This document shows positions 37,401 to 55,586 of a stretch of DNA of 64,000 nt, piece by piece. Source of the stretch: Litomosoides sigmodontis (Eukaryota; Nematoda; Chromadorea; Rhabditida; Onchocercidae); NCBI GenBank assembly GCA_963070105.1, contig OY718803.1, positions 10,368,327 through 10,432,326 of the forward strand, read 5' to 3'. The notes beneath the pieces were generated by a model, which was not told the origin of the DNA, did not search any database, and was given only the letters and a program-made list of their open reading frames with translations. Every line of letters starts with the position of its first letter. Position 1 is the first letter of the stretch. Both the position numbers and the translations under genes were made by a program.

Positions 37401-38163
37401 TCCCACTCTCCTAAATCGAGATCATCACGTAGTTGATAAGTCATTATTTTAAAATTATAAATTACCATTGAATGTTGAGATGACCTATAAATATATATGT
37501 ATATGGTACCAGCTCTGTCATATCAAAATGATAAATTATCATTGACTATTAGCCTAATGAAGTCGAAATGTAAAGTGTTGTCGCTTATTGAAATTATCAC
37601 GTAATCATTGGTGGCATTTAAGTTCACGTTTGGGTATCCCACGTACGGCTATGTATTACTTGCGATGGAGTTTTCAAACGCTGATGTGTCTGAATACACT
37701 CTTACAACCACTTTGCTACTTTCGAATGCATGAATTTCGAAGCGCTTTTAAAATGTATTCATTGCCGTTCAAGTTTTGATCTATTCCAAAGCTTCACAAA
37801 AATTGAAGTCGTAAATTTTAAAATGTAAATTTTGTGGACAATCTAAAAGTGAATATTTCGCAAAATTAAATGAAATGCAAGAAATCATTTGAGTTGAAAA
37901 ATTCCAACAATCATAAGAAATTGGACATGAGGTAGTGATTTCAAGTGAAATTTACACGATCATAATTACCAAACTAAAACCTTAAAAATAGCAATTAAAA
38001 CTTAAATATAAATTTAAAAAGAAATTTAATGCAATTGTTTTTTTTCAGCGTTGTACTTCGCCAAAGCAAATCATTGACGGCCGAGAGTATTTGCTTATCG
38101 AATGTCGGATGCCGCCGACGGATTGTTTTGCGGAGCAGTAGCAGAAGTGACGAAGCAATTTAG
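34459..38163 (+). CDS. Seven-helix G-protein-coupled receptor, rhodopsin-like, divergent
   Basis: Exons 34459-34633 (non-coding part from 34407), 34924-35122, 35526-35671, 36076-36183, 36374-36528, 36742-36783, 37042-37163, 37576-37754 and 38049-38163 join to about 413 residues. Helix 1 has the Asn (LIFNVAIIITL), helix 2 the Asp (NFAIIDLLKS). Helix 3 ends NEYIYIIYPFHYRRL, matching the DRY...P.Y region but with NEY for DRY. Helix 4 has CWIVAW, helix 5 VCYGE, helix 7 LNTLLQPLCYF in place of NPxxY. The tail ends RSSSRSDEAI, with likely phosphorylation sites. A cysteine before helix 5 could pair with the one near helix 3. The protein would sit in the plasma membrane and signal through G proteins; the ligand is unknown. 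The first in-frame ATG follows a 3' splice site at 34405-34406; an upstream exon is possible. The junction between helices 6 and 7 is the weakest. Confidence 0.8.
36076..36183 (+). other. Thr-rich cassette exon of the receptor
   Basis: A 108-base exon, phase 1 at both ends, between TTTAG and GTAAGA. It adds 36 residues, with a run of Thr and Ala encoded by an ACA/ACG/GCA repeat, to the loop between helices 4 and 5. Because it is symmetric it can be skipped without shifting the frame. Thr-rich extracellular stretches are often O-glycosylated (general knowledge). Confidence 0.55.
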
Positions 38164-39508
38164 AATTCGCAAAAAAACCATTGTTAATTTCCAAGGTTTT
38201 ATATTTTGAATTTCACTGTGCTGTGCTGTTGCACAATTGTTCCGAAATGCGCAAGCATATATCAAAATTCTGATAATAATTACTGAAATTTAAGTGAAAA
38301 GAGTCAAAATTTCAAAGGAAATGATACGTGTGAACTAGGATGAGAGAGATAAAAGGATAGCGATGTAATTTTTTTCGGCTTTTATTTTCAACTTCTTTAT
38401 GTTTGTTCTTTTTTGTTTGTCCATTTTTGTTGTCAATTGTTGAGGCAAAGAAGAAAGAGGAAATTTGCTTCAATGAGAATGACTTGTTGTTGTTGTTGAA
38501 CAATTCAATTTCACTTTTTTTTTCCAACATATTTTCAAGTTAAACAAATTGTTAGCAAAGCTGTGAATTAAATGAAATTACGAGGCGAAATTTTTTTTCA
38601 CCTCTAAATGAACAATGTTGGAGGAAATTGCTAAGAACTCTTCCACCACCCAGCATTTCTGCTCTTTTTTTTTTCTTTAAGTTTTCACTGCTATGAATTC
38701 ATTACGTTTGATCACCTTAAAGCGTTATTTACACGTTTCAAAATTTGTTGTGCATAATTTTTTAAATGAAAAATTAGGCAAATTCTGTCAATTACGAAGC
38801 ATAAGTCTACCGTAATCTATTTTAATTAAATTGAGGAAGTATGCAGCCACAGCTGGATGTTTGCCCATTTCATTTTCACTTTATGATAATTTTAACAAAA
38901 TTTTCGTTTTAAACGATTTGACTATATCATTTTTATTTTACTTCCATTCTTCGTTTCTTATGAATTCATCCATTGTTTTGAATATGCTGAATTAAATTTA
39001 CAGCATCACAGTATTAAATGAAAATGCTCAGAAAATAAAATTCCTTCCTAAATATTTCACTTTTTCCGCTACTAATGCTTTAAATGAATTTAACAATTAT
39101 TCAAATTCTATTCATCGAATTGGAATTGAAGTGCTTGGGTTGAATTTTTTCTTTTGCGAGAATAATAATGTAATAAGATGTATTTCTAGCAAATTAAACT
39201 TTTATGAGATTTAATAGCGTTTTTTAATTTTTAAGGATACAGCAGTATTTCGAAGTTAAAATCAATCATAGATTAATTAACACTTTACTTATTTGAGTTT
39301 AAATTTTAATAAAGCACGATTTAATTGGAACAATCTGAATCAAAGAAAATGAAATTAACAGGCAGGCAATTGCAAAGTTTCGAGTAATGCATATTAAAAT
39401 GCATTTAATTTAAATAAAGCATTATTTTGATAACAATCCTTTCGTTTCGCAAATTCTTATAATTAGTTCTGATATTTTTAACAATTTCATATTTTCAAAT
39501 CAAGATAT
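38164..39508. other. Intergenic between convergent genes
   Basis: Separates the 3' ends of the receptor (+) and Mind bomb (-) genes. AT-rich, no exon seen. Confidence 0.6.
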
Positions 39509-42500
39509 TTACGTGTAAATTGTTGTACGTCGTTTGATAGTTTGCCGACAAATGTGGCACAATTTCAATTTTGACGGATTGCTGCACTCCACGCACGCCG
39601 TATGACCGCATTGAAATACGACGCTGCAACGTTGATCCATGCATATTGCACACGTAACTTCCAGTTCCAGCTGCTCTAACTTATCACGTAATTCACGCAC
39701 TATTTCATTCTTTTCTGTAAAAAAAATGCGGGAAAAAACTACCAACGCGCAAAACATATCAAAAATGTTGAATTTCAAGTGGTAATTTTAAATGATTTCA
39801 CACATTTTACCTATCCATTGCATCTTCTCGTATAGCACTTAAGTAATAAGTAATTTTGCTTTTTCCTCGAAATTATTAGCTTGGAAAAGAAATTTTAGTG
39901 AATGAAATTTAAATTGAATGCAACAAGTGATGGAATTGATTAGCTTAAATCCAGCTAATCTATGACACATTTACAAGTGAAGAAACATGCAAAGGAATAA
40001 AGCAGGAAATGTTACTTACCTTCCTCAACCGCTCTTTTTGCACGTTCAACAGCTTTTTGAGCAATTTTTTCAATTTCGGCTTCATCGATCACTTTGACAC
40101 TGTCGCCCAATGCGTCGCTAACATCACACTCGTTGTATCGCCGAATTTTATTGCCAATTTCAACCTTTTCACCACCTAACATATTACTATTACTCTTTTT
40201 TTACAAGCAAAATAAATTAGAAATACTTTAAATTAATTCAAACAACCTGACAATTACCTAGAATAATAGAAAATACTTGAGGTACGAATAAATAAAAATG
40301 AACCTAATACTCTATAACCAACTTTTTCTCGTACGCTATTAATTAATCACTCATGAATACAATTTATAAATGTAAATATTGCTGGACAAATGAAGCAGTT
40401 TTAGAAAATGAAGAAGAATTGGTTGTAATGATTAGTCTAACGGCCACCACCATCAATAGCAAAGTTTTAATATAAATTTAAAAATTTAACTTTAGCAATT
40501 TAGGTAATTCCATTTGTTGTATTATTATCGGAAATACATCGAAAGCTACGATAACTACCATTTCAAGCCTAATAATAGATTGTAATATTTGAAACACTTA
40601 AATCTAATAATACATATTAAATTTTGCGACAGTTAAATTTGATAATAAATGAATGATAAGAATTTAGTTTCAGTAGTGAGCATTAATAATTACAGTATTT
40701 AAGTTTGAAAAATTACAATTAACAATTAATTATACATGAATTTTTGGCAACAGTAATTTGTTGATAACATAGTGGACATCGTCGAAGTAAAGTACTACCA
40801 GCACATGCCGCACAAACAACTCGATGACCGCAAGGTATGAAAACGACATCTGCGACATTGTCGTCACAATTAAAGGTGCACATTGTTACGCCGGTCGTAT
40901 CAAAGCTTCGTGCTATTGCACAGCTCATCGGAATGCACGACCTAAAAATTAAATTATAAAATTAGCAAATATGCGTAGGAGCGGTAAAGTTATTTGATGA
41001 GTAATAGAAAAGTATTTGCGCTCTTAAAAGCTTAATTTGTATTTAAATTTCAGCTGCTTGTAACTATGAGTGTGGAATTTCATCATTTTTTATTTACCAA
41101 TTACTTATCAATTCTTTACACAACTTATTAGCTTACTTATATTAGCTTAATTATTATTCGCACTGGCTTATTCAATTAAAGTTTTAGGACAGTTTACTTA
41201 TTGGCAGAAATAATTGATAATAAAATTAGCCACAATCTTTGCTATTTTTCGTATTTGAAAATCAGATAAATAATTACGCCAATTCATTAATTTCTTTGTC
41301 AAAGAACAAAAAAAACAAAAAAAAAACACTTCGGAAAATTACAAAGCCATGAAGTAAAAATGAAAATTTACATATGTGAACTGTTTAAATTAAATTCTAA
41401 CAATTCGAATAAGAGTACGAAACGCTAGAACTTTTGTAGAATCTTGATGCATTACCAACTTCCATTTTTACTTAAATTTTGCCAAAATTTTTTAAAATAT
41501 GAAAAATTTGAGAATGAAAAAAAACCTTGGCCTACACGTTGCGTATTGTTCGAACAGCGATTTCAGTGATGGTTCAGTGACCAAGTCAAATGGGAGATGT
41601 CCGGAACGGTCGCGGATTTGTGGATCCGCTCCCTGTGCTATCAGGAAGCACATTACCGCAACAGGCCATTGAGGGCGGAATGTCGACGCAAGCTCTTCCA
41701 AACGCTTAGCAAAAGCAATATTTTCCCTCATTTTAATTTCAGCAAAAAAATTCCAAAAAAAAAGTCGATACATACGTTCTTTTTAAAGTGAAAATACAAT
41801 CAATTTACATTCAATTTTGAATAATTAATCAATGTTTTTGTTACGTTTTCGCCCAAATCAGTCAGTTAAATTAAAATTTTTTGAACAATTTAAAATTAAT
41901 TAATTAATTAAGCACCATATTTGACTTCTTCATTTGTAACACAATTTTCATTTTACTATTACTTATTGGTAATTGTCCTTGTGTTGTTTGCGCTGCTAAG
42001 TGCAGCGCTGTCATACCGTCACAGTCCTGTATATTTAATGGTACGCCCGATGATACGAGTAACTGGAAATGCTTTTCAATTTGCTACCTTTTTTTTTATT
42101 TTATTCTCTTTAAATCATTAATTTATTAGTTTAGCATTAAAATTTTAAAAGTGAATTTTCTTAAAATTATTTCTACTAATCTTACTTTGAGTATTATTAT
42201 AAAAATTTTTTTTCTTCCAAAGCATTTATTTTTCCCAATTTTGAAAGCTTCTTCTTTGCTAAATAAATTTCATTCTAAACTTTTAAAAAATTTGGGAAAA
42301 TATGTAATGAATATATTTACTTGAATACATGAAAGACGTTGCATATCTTTATCGGCGTTACCATTCCAACGTTCCACCGCAAAATGTAACGCTGTCCGGT
42401 AAGCTTTAGTTATACGATTTACATCTGACGAATACTACAATGACAATTCTGTTTCGAAAAATTTTTTTTAGAAAAATTAAAATTGACAATGTAAGTAGTG

Positions 42501-45500
42501 GCTGTACTACTGTACTAAATGTACAATTAATCGCGAGCTGCAATCTCATTTTTTTTCCAAGCGATAAAATTTAATTTAAATAAAATTTCAAAAGTCTATT
42601 TTTAACCAAATTCAAATTTAATAAATTACTTTAAGTATAACTTCTAAGACATTTATATGACCGTATGCAGCGGCAAGATGTAATGGTAGCAACGAATAAC
42701 AACCATCCGATAGTAGAAGTGATGGTTTCATACGAATCATCGATTCCACTACTCTATAAATTTGAACAAACAGTCCTACTACACTATGAAATTCTAGTGC
42801 AATACGTTTGATATTTCAAATTGGCCCGCAAAAAAACAAAAGTTAAAATTTGAGTTGAAAAATACAATAAATTATTTCATATAATAATTTCTTTTAATGA
42901 TTTATTTTTTAAATACTGCTAATTTCATCTCATATCAAATAATGCTTTGATGAAACTTTCGGTGAAAATTTCCAACAAGCTTATCACTCTGAAAAGTTTG
43001 AGTTATTTTTCCACGTTTCATTTTTTTCTTCCTGTAAATTATCAAATGCTACCGCTGTTGATTAGCAATGATTGCAAGTTGTAGCGCAGTTAGTCCATCA
43101 CTGTTAATTATCATTTGATCAATTTTAACATTTGAGAGCAAACGATGAAGCATTGCTCCACGAACCGCTATATCGTCGTCCATCACAGCTAATAGATGAA
43201 GCGGTGTGTTACCACCATTATCCTATGTCATTGTTAATTAGCAATTATCAAGTGCTACGGTTGTTGATTAGCAATGATTGCAAGTTGTGGCGCAGATAGC
43301 TCATCACTTATCATTTCTTTCAAATATTTCCTCACCGATTAAAAATGAAATTAATTTAAAAAAAAATATTAAAGTAATTGCAAAATAGATGGTTTTCTTT
43401 TAAAAAAAAATTATTAAAACCCAAAAAATATAAAATTTGTTTCTACATTATCTTCGTAAAATATGCAAAAAGCATTAGTGAAATGAAATTGAAAAACAAC
43501 ACTTTGTCGTATAAAACGAACGGATAAATAGAGCATTCATTTTTTTCACTTGAAATTTTAAACGAAATTAACGTTTGTGCTCGTGTTTACCTGTATATTT
43601 GGATCAATTTTAGGTGCATTTAAAAGTCGATCAATGCATGATAAGTGACCGTTTAAAATTGCACAATGTAGAGCTGTTTCACCTTTAAAATTTTGCCAAT
43701 TTACACAATCAGCCAAAAATATCAACAATCCCTCGATGATGTGCTTATGACCTCTGAAATTCAATCAAATTCATCCGAAAAAAAAGAAAGAAAGAAAAAT
43801 GAAATGAAAATTTTACTAAAAAAAAGTTTCAAAAATTTTTTGAAAAAAAAATTATTCAAAAACGAAGAAGTAAAAACTAAAATTTTCACAAACAGTTCGT
43901 TGTCTTCTTTCTTCAATGAGAAGAAAAAACAAAGAAAAAAATTTTTTTTTTTAACTTAACTTTTACTAATTAATTAAGTGAACAAAAATGAAAGCAAAAT
44001 TAAACTGTGTATTTTCCTTTCACCTTTTAGCAGCTACGTGATAGAGATTATTGCCATCTGAATCGGTAACATTTGTTTCAGCACCAATGCACAGCAACAG
44101 TACCACAGCTGACCATAGGCCCAGCTCAACGGCTACCATCAAAATCGCTTTTCCATTTGCGGTAGCATTTTTCTTCAATTGCTACTATTTCAGTGCTAAC
44201 AGTGAAAAATTAAATAAGTTGGAGAAAAAGAAGAAAGGAAAGAATTCATTAAACTAACAAGTTTTTGCTTCCTTTCAATTAAAAAATTTCTACAACGAAC
44301 TAATTCAGGATGATAATACAGTAGGAGGTGAAACTGCTTCTCATCACCACTTTCACTCCAATGACGTAATGCTTCCATAATATCAATTTCGTTTGCTACC
44401 AATGGCACCACACCGAATACGACACGTTCCGGCGTACGGTTTACGTTTGTCAAGTGTGTGGCAAAGTTTCGATCATGCATTAATGTTGACAAATTACGAC
44501 CTGATAAACAAATTTTGAATGCTTTCAGCTTTTTTTTTTCCTTTCCATTAAATTCATTTCAGTTTTTCCCTTCCGAAGAAAACATGTTTTACCAATATGA
44601 AGGTAGTACAAGTGCAAGATAAAGAGGGAAGAACGAAATCATTTAAAATCTGATGATTGAGTAATTGAAATGATAAAAGTTTACAAATGATTAATTGCAA
44701 TTAATTATTTAAATGGTGAAATATTTCGCTTTGCTGAAGTTTGCAACAGTTGATTACCGGAATAGATAGGTAAGAGAACATCATTAGCATTCTCCGATTG
44801 TTTCCAGATGAGCGATTCCGCATGCGGCAATCGAAGCGCAAATGTTTCCTCATCTAAAATACGAATTGATACCATTGTTGCTTTATTGAGATCCTGAAAA
44901 GTGGAAATTGTTCTGTGAGAAAATTCAGGCGTCGTTTTCTTTTTTTGCAAACAGGAAAATTCATGTAAAATTTTCACCTTACGCTGTAACAATATTGCTT
45001 GATTGTTTTTTTTTCTTTGCTGTGAGGGCACGTAAATTTTACGTCATAGTATGACGTAGTACACATTGACGTATTTTCAAAATTTGTAGAACTAAAACTT
45101 GTGCTAAATTACTCCTCAAAAAAACCTTATTTCGAATCATAATTGCACGATCACCATCTAACAAACAAATTTCTTGCGCTAATAGGACAGTTTTCGGATG
45201 CCATGAATATGTTGTTTCAACGACCGTATTTCGTCCCATTTCCGGTTGCGTAGCTTTTCCATCCGGATTACTAGTATTATTTGTCGCGACTGCTATTCCA
45301 TCCTCAAATATCTCCCAACTAAAGATTGTCACTTGAACAGCTTCCTTTGTTACATCCTTTACAATACCAATTTTACCAATATACTGAAAATTCAGTAATT
45401 CAAATTTGAATTCAATTTTACGAAATGGAAAATTTCAATTTCTTTTCTTTTTTGCTAGCAAACAAAAACATACATTTACTTAACACTTGCATGTGTGCGT

Positions 45501-45651
45501 GTTAAATATTTTAGTTCTTAAAATCTTACAGTAGCCATACGTGAGCTCCAAGCTAATTTATTATAGCTGTGTAGACGTTGATAAAATGAGAAGCTATGAT
45601 GCGCAATGCGCACTCGATCACCTTTCTGCATTTCAAATTCACTGATTGAAA
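39509..45651 (-). CDS. mib-1: Mind bomb-type E3 ubiquitin ligase (SH3-like repeat, ankyrin repeats, two RINGs), N-terminus apparently short
   Basis: Fourteen exons: 45651-45530, 45383-45126, 44893-44758, 44500-44259, 44181-44024, 43753-43591, 43222-43053, 42753-42642, 42434-42321, 42062-41963, 41778-41538, 40941-40736, 40175-40020 and 39714-39509; phases agree. From the first ATG (45631) about 787 residues. The start resembles the MIB SH3-like/REP domain (KGDRVRIAHHSF, YIGKIGIVKDV). Five or more ankyrin repeats follow (GETALHCAILNGH, GNTPLHLLAV, LLPLHLAAAYGH, RTALHFAVERW, GMTALHLAAQ), then a GADPQIRDRSGHLPFDL unit. RING 1 has VVFIPCGHRVVCAAC, with C-x3-C at its first pair. After a helical linker the last RING is CAICMD ... 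FQCGHTACVEC ... CHICRQ, ending RRTTIYT like known Mind bomb C-termini. Mind bomb ubiquitinates Notch ligands (Delta) for endocytosis in signal-sending cells. The MIB/HERC2-ZZ-MIB/HERC2 module that normally begins these proteins is not seen before the divergent neighbour. The junction of exons 10 and 11 has a weak acceptor. Confidence 0.85.
43243..43309 (-). pseudogene. Duplicated partial ankyrin exon within a Mind bomb intron
   Basis: About 67 bases copy 43037-43103, the 3' end of exon 7 and its donor, with about eight differences. The copy keeps a GTAGCA donor and is preceded by an AG, so it could act as a 41-base alternative exon (CTA TCT GCG ...). Its phases (0 in, 2 out) match exon 7, so it could replace that exon. 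It may also be simply a dead duplicate. Confidence 0.6.
45040..45058. promoter_or_regulatory. Near-perfect palindrome with CRE-like half-sites
   Basis: TACGTCATA, one base, then TATGACGTA: a perfect 9-bp inverted repeat in the second Mind bomb intron. Each arm contains TGACGTA/TACGTCA, like bZIP (CREB/ATF) half-sites. Function is inferred only. Confidence 0.35.
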
Positions 45652-46858
45652 CTGTAAAAAAAAAAGAACTCTGAAATTTTGAAAAGCAAAAATGATTGAG
45701 TGAGTGAAAAAGGATAGGAATGGAAAAAATTTGTGTATTTACAGTATTTCATCCACCCACTAAAATTTAGATCAAGTATGCTAAAATAATAGTTTCAATG
45801 TAATATTTTATTTAATTAAAATTAAGAGAAAATTTTTATTCATTCATTTCTTCCTTTTAGTGTTTTATTGAAAATTCCAATAAGACAGTTGAAAATTTTC
45901 GATCAACTGCTTTTCTCCTCTTCATCTTCTTCTCATTCATCGATTTATTGTCATTTAATTCATTAATGTGAATTAGCAGCTATTTTAAGTAATTAAGTTA
46001 ATTTCAAGTAATGAAATATGTAGCATTGATTGCACTTATTAACAAGCCGAATTTAACGAAAAAACAGCAATAAAAGGTCCTATCATTTTATCACTTACTT
46101 TATCGCTCAATTAATTTCGTCCAAATAAAATTAAAAAATAATTTTTAGTAAATTAATGAAATTTTGATTTAATTTTCAGTATCAAACTGGTAGTGATGAA
46201 AAATTTTCTGCTAAAATGGCCTACTTAACATCGAAAACTGCAAAATGCTGAGAAAATTTTAAATTGTTTTTCTGTGTCTTCCGGACAAATTCGAAAAAAC
46301 TGACCGGTAAAATGAAAATTTACACAATGAAGGAGAAGGTGGCGAGTGCTGCTGCAAGAAAAGTGTAAGTAATTGCGAAATAAAAAATTTGCATACGAAT
46401 GTTAGAGAGCAAAAAAGTTGAGGTGTGGGAAAATTTGCATAAATGCGAGGCTTGCTGCTACCAACCGAGCATTTTCACTTTTCAGTGTTGCTGCGTTCGT
46501 GCGCGCTGAGCGGTTGCTTCTCTTCGCGTTCGTTAGTTTGCGCCTAAGGTATGCGTGTGCGTGTATGCGTGTGCGTGTATGCGCGTGCGTGCATGCGCGT
46601 TTTTTTTTTCAAATTTTTGCAAAAATTTTTAGTCAAATCTTGACGATTTCAATTAGTCATTCAGTTTTTTGAAAGTTAACCTTTTGATTTAAAATAAAAT
46701 TAGTAGCAAAAAGAGAAAAAACGAATTTCTTAAAACAAAATTGACAGGGAAGGAAGTGCTTTTTTTTTGATTAAAACAAAAATATCATTGTTAGTATTTG
46801 TAATTTTTCTTTTCTATTTTCTGTTTTAGTATTATTTGTGTGCGTGAAAATCAACGCA
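45652..46858. promoter_or_regulatory. Shared upstream region of divergent genes
   Basis: The Mind bomb (-) and AT-hook (+) genes start head-to-head around this 1.2-kb region, which likely holds both promoters. A plus-strand ATG frame at 46312-46364 (MKIYTMKEKVASAAARK, then a GTAAGT donor) could be an upstream exon, but its phase does not fit the downstream start. A GTGTGCGTATGCG microsatellite lies at 46546-46600. Both downstream starts follow 3' splice sites closely. Confidence 0.4.
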
Positions 46859-53461
<6,603 letters not shown>

Positions 53462-54418
53462 CACTTATCAGTTACTCTTTTCATAGGCTTTCTTTTGCTT
53501 ATTTTCCTCAGTGATTTTTTTGTCGGTCTCTTTTCATCTTTTGATCGTTTCATCAACTCACGCTTCCTTTCCTCAACCATCACCTTCCTCAACCATCACC
53601 TTTTCACTGCTTATTTCCCTCTCTGGATTACTTTATCAGCGTACCACCTCTCTCTCGCTTCACCTCTCTGTCGTCAAATTTTTGAATTGTTAGCTTTTCT
53701 CATTTGGTTCTTCCAGTACTTACTTTCACTAATTCAAATTGATGAAATCACTGATGAGAGCTTGCCACACATTCAACCCTCCCTATTGTTTGACGTCATT
53801 GTATTTCAATCATTTCACTGTCGCATTTTAGTCATCCTATTGTATCAGTGCATTTCATTTTAATTTAATCTGTCGCACTGTCGCATTCTCGCTCATTGCA
53901 ATTGTACCTCATCGAATGAGGTTGTTTCAATTCCTACCTCTCTCACTCAATTTAAGCTCAATTCCTGCTACTTGCCTATTAATAGAGAGCAAAGTGCACG
54001 TGCTTAGCAGCAATGTGTTATCATATGGTTTGCTTTCAGCTAGCGCTCACTCCCAAATTTAATTACTGTTTGGGAGGAAAATGATAGGTATGATATTTTT
54101 GAAATTGTTTTACGAAAAATTAGCTATCACAAATCTGTTTCGTTACTATGACTGGAAGAGGCTTTTAGGGCACCTGGTAAATGCAAGCGCTGCACCACTT
54201 CTAATCCAGGCTTTATCACGTGAGACAGAGAATGAAATCAAGCAATAAGTGATTAATTCTATTTTTTGCTCCTAAACCTCCGCCTTTACATCTATCATTC
54301 ATGTTATTTAATTTAAATTCTATTGATATTATTCATGTACACGTATGTACACGTACGAGTGTATGTTTCTTTTGAAATATAAATTTTGTTGATTTCCTAT
54401 TCTTTGTTTCACAGAATT
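53462..54418. other. Intergenic, no gene seen
   Basis: Contains a short duplication CCTCAACCATCACCTT at 53571-53602. The Leu/Phe-rich open frame at 53495-53863 has no splice support. A spaced AT-rich flank leads to the next gene. Confidence 0.5.
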
Positions 54419-55586
54419 ATGTGGTTCGCGTTCGTTGCGCTATGCGCAATTGTTGCACCTGTAACACTAGCAATATCAGATGGTAAGATAATTTTGCTAA
54501 ATTGAGGAAAGGAGACGGTAACCAGTGGTTTGTGATTGCTAAAATAACTTTAACTGAATGATTTGAGAAAATAATTTCTATCTAAAATATGAATAATGGA
54601 TAAATAAATATTCGATTAATAATAATAATGGAAGTGACAAACAAAGCATACTGCCATTTTGCAAGACGGAAACCCAAATTTTTTTTCGTTGATTTCTGTA
54701 AATTTCAAGTGTTAACAAAGTGTTAACAAATTAATCAATTGGATGAATTTCATTTCCATTCATTTCATTTTCTTTCTTGCAGACAATTCGAATTTTACTG
54801 AAGCGACAAATAGCGCTGCTAACAAATTGCCAAGTTTTAAGTTAAAGTTTTTTCTTTTTCATTCTTTTCTGTGAATTTACCAGTTTGAAATGTGTGATGA
54901 TTTTAGAAGAAAAGTGCGACGAGAGATTTAATTTAATGAAACATTGTTAATGGAAAAAAGACGAAAATTTACTTTAATTTTTTCAAATTTAAATAGATAT
55001 TGTAGCATTTTCAATAATTCCTACAAGAAATTTAACGAAAAAAAATGAAAAAAAGTAAATTTTCAGGGAAATACTTTTTTATATGAAAAGAAAGGGATGA
55101 ATTTTAAATGAAACAATTAATTACAGAGAAATAGACGAAACGATTTGAAATTACCGTGCAATGAAGGAAATGGAGATGTACAAGCTAATAATTATAACAA
55201 GCAAATAATGTATGAAGAAAAAGTGCTGAAACCTGAGGAAAATGAATTTTTTGAAATTGTGCGATTTTTACTTGCAAATATTTTAATTATTTTTTTATAC
55301 GCCCACTCATAGCAATAATTCAACTTGAAAACGAGGAAAGATATCCTACCGTTTTGCAAATGAATTCAAAATGGTAAATGTGCACATTTCAACTAAAATA
55401 AGCAAGTAGAAAGCAATGAAGTATTTGAAATAAATTACTTATAATAAAATTAGGCAATTTATTCAATTTCCTTTTTTTCGCTCTTTTGCTTGATGCGGTG
55501 ATTTTTAGCTTCGACGTCGTGGCAATGTATCATCGGGCGAGCTTGCAAGATTGCTAATTGCACTGAACATTGTCGAAATTAAATGA
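54419..55586 (+). CDS. Small secreted protein with signal peptide
   Basis: The start exon (54419-54482) lies four bases after TTTGTTTCACAG and codes MWFAFVALCAIVAPVTLAIS, a clear signal peptide with a likely cleavage after TLA. Exons 54783-54840 and 55129-55258 join in phase, adding an Asn-rich polar segment with one Cys. A further exon (55313-55373) and the last (55509-55586) have good splice borders, but their phases leave two readings of the C-terminus: one ends SSGELARLLIALNIVEIK, a basic-then-amphipathic helix that looks like a peptide hormone, the other is shorter and ends at 55557. Total about 100-120 residues. It is probably secreted; a neuropeptide precursor or excretory-secretory protein are both possible. 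No family recognised. Confidence 0.5.

Noticed and set aside
46418..46672. 84-residue frame with Cys/Arg/Val repeats
   Set aside because: Most of it is the GTGTGCGTATGCG microsatellite in the shared upstream region.
53495..53863. 122-residue Leu/Phe-rich frame after the AT-hook gene
   Set aside because: Pyrimidine-rich DNA read in the T-rich frame; lies directly 3' of a likely terminal exon.
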